NCBI RefSeq assembly: GCF_000786215.1
Contig: NZ_JROG01000008.1
Coordinates: forward strand, 1-64,000
Reading direction: 5' to 3'
Source of the DNA: Sphingomonas sp. 35-24ZXX
GTDB lineage: Bacteria; Pseudomonadota; Alphaproteobacteria; Sphingomonadales; Sphingomonadaceae
Length of the DNA stretch: 64,000 nucleotides
Below the pieces are notes generated by a model. The model saw only the letters and a program-made list of their open reading frames with translations, was not told the DNA's origin and searched no databases. Below are positions 63,515 to 64,000 of this stretch, in pieces. Position numbers and translations under genes: made by a program. The stretch's first letter is position 1; each line of letters begins with the position of its first letter.

Positions 63515-64000
63515 GTGGAGAATCAGCGTAACGTCATCCTGGCCATCGGTTTGATGGCCCTGGTCCTGTTCGGATGGCCCTATGCGCTGGAAATCCTGTA
63601 TCCAGCGCGTCCGGCGACGATCGAGGATGCGATCGAAGCGCCGCGCCCCGGCCTCGACAACCGTAACGCCGTGCCCGACACCGGCACCGCCCCCAAGGTC
63701 ATCCGCAGCCGCAAGGCCGTGCTCTCCGGCACCAGCCGCGTCGCGATCGATGCGCCGCGCGTCGCCGGATCGATCAACCTCACCGGTGCCCGGCTCGATG
63801 ACATCGTGCTCAAGGACTATCGCGAGAAGCTCGACAAGGACAGCGACCTTGTCCACCTGTTCTCGCCTGCCGGCACCGAAGACCAGTATTTCGCGCAGTT
63901 CGGCTGGATCGGCGAGGGTGTCGTCACCCCCACCAGCCAGACCGTCTGGACGCCCAATGGCGCCAAGCTGACCCCCGCGACACCGGTGACGCTGAGCTGG
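63515..64000 (+). CDS. yidC: Membrane protein insertase YidC (3' end outside window)
   Basis: First 162 codons, GTG start: MENQRNVILAIGLMALVLFGWPYAL gives the first TM helix, followed by a Pro-rich linker and the start of the periplasmic beta-super-sandwich domain (RVAGSINLTGARLDDIVLKDY). The C-terminal five-TM insertase core lies beyond the window. Position after yidD confirms the call. Confidence 0.95.
   Translation, partial: MENQRNVILAIGLMALVLFGWPYALEILYPARPATIEDAIEAPRPGLDNRNAVPDTGTAPKVIRSRKAVLSGTSRVAIDAPRVAGSINLTGARLDDIVLKDYREKLDKDSDLVHLFSPAGTEDQYFAQFGWIGEGVVTPTSQTVWTPNGAKLTPATPVTLSW

Overview
The window is high-GC (roughly 65%), densely packed alphaproteobacterial chromosome. The gene set points to a sphingomonad (order Sphingomonadales): an FzlA-like GST-fold protein, an NaAtm1-type exporter, a petABC bc1 operon, hemCD followed by a mitofilin-like gene, TIGR01244 and DUF6607 proteins, an EL222-type LOV-HTH protein, and an rpmH-rnpA-yidD-yidC cluster. 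Both edges cut genes: lnt on the left and yidC on the right. I saw no tRNA, rRNA, CRISPR array, prophage or transposase.

Layout. 1-5.4 kb: lnt, a secreted four-cysteine protein, a FleQ-like sigma-54 activator without receiver domain, a GST-fold protein and a small outer-membrane barrel. 5.4-14.4 kb: gltD, a DUF2059 gene and gltB on the minus strand, then uppP and an unknown secreted protein. 14.7-24.8 kb: alkylsulfatase-like enzyme, ATL-like protein, tsaD-gpsA, hemC-hemD, mobA and a class A PBP. 24.9-26.5 kb: a lower-GC accessory patch with an orphan SUKH-3-like gene, a REPIN-like palindrome and an apparently autoregulated wHTH/membrane-protein pair. 26.6-34.1 kb: petABC, trmL, hemF, metX-metW and an FAD oxidoreductase. 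34.1-36.7 kb: four tandem hydrophobic micropeptide genes behind a strong sigma-54 promoter match and a distal palindrome, next to a one-TM TPR regulator. 36.9-54 kb: Atm1, dapE, a Fur-boxed heme-type receptor, hisN, nat, prs, nadE, gltX and tldD, plus a secreted-protein gene whose 3' end has been eroded by a repeat. 54-57.9 kb: qorB with its HxlR regulator, then a light module. 58.2-64 kb: acnA, a second four-cysteine gene, a two-gene unit encoding a small protein and an ADP-ribosyltransferase-like protein, then rpmH-rnpA-yidD-yidC.

Two systems stand out. (1) Light module, 55.2-57.9 kb: an EL222-like LOV-HTH blue-light transcription factor sits directly upstream of a xanthorhodopsin-type proton-pump gene, followed by the retinal-forming dioxygenase gene blh. 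Two exact matches to the EL222 operator consensus as I recall it (RGNCYWWRGNCY) lie 6 bp apart between them. This suggests a self-contained circuit in which blue light switches on a light-driven pump and its chromophore. The rhodopsin keeps the fenestration glycine that lets xanthorhodopsin bind a carotenoid antenna. (2) Micropeptide operon, 34.15-34.84 kb: four paralogous 27-35 residue peptides, each with an AAAGGA ribosome-binding site and each ending in S-V-x-P-G-x-I-V at the C-terminus. A CTGGCACG-N4-GTGCA promoter and an upstream palindrome near -108 precede them. I know of no described family that matches. Its expression would need sigma-54 and an enhancer-binding protein; a candidate activator gene lies at 2.6 kb.
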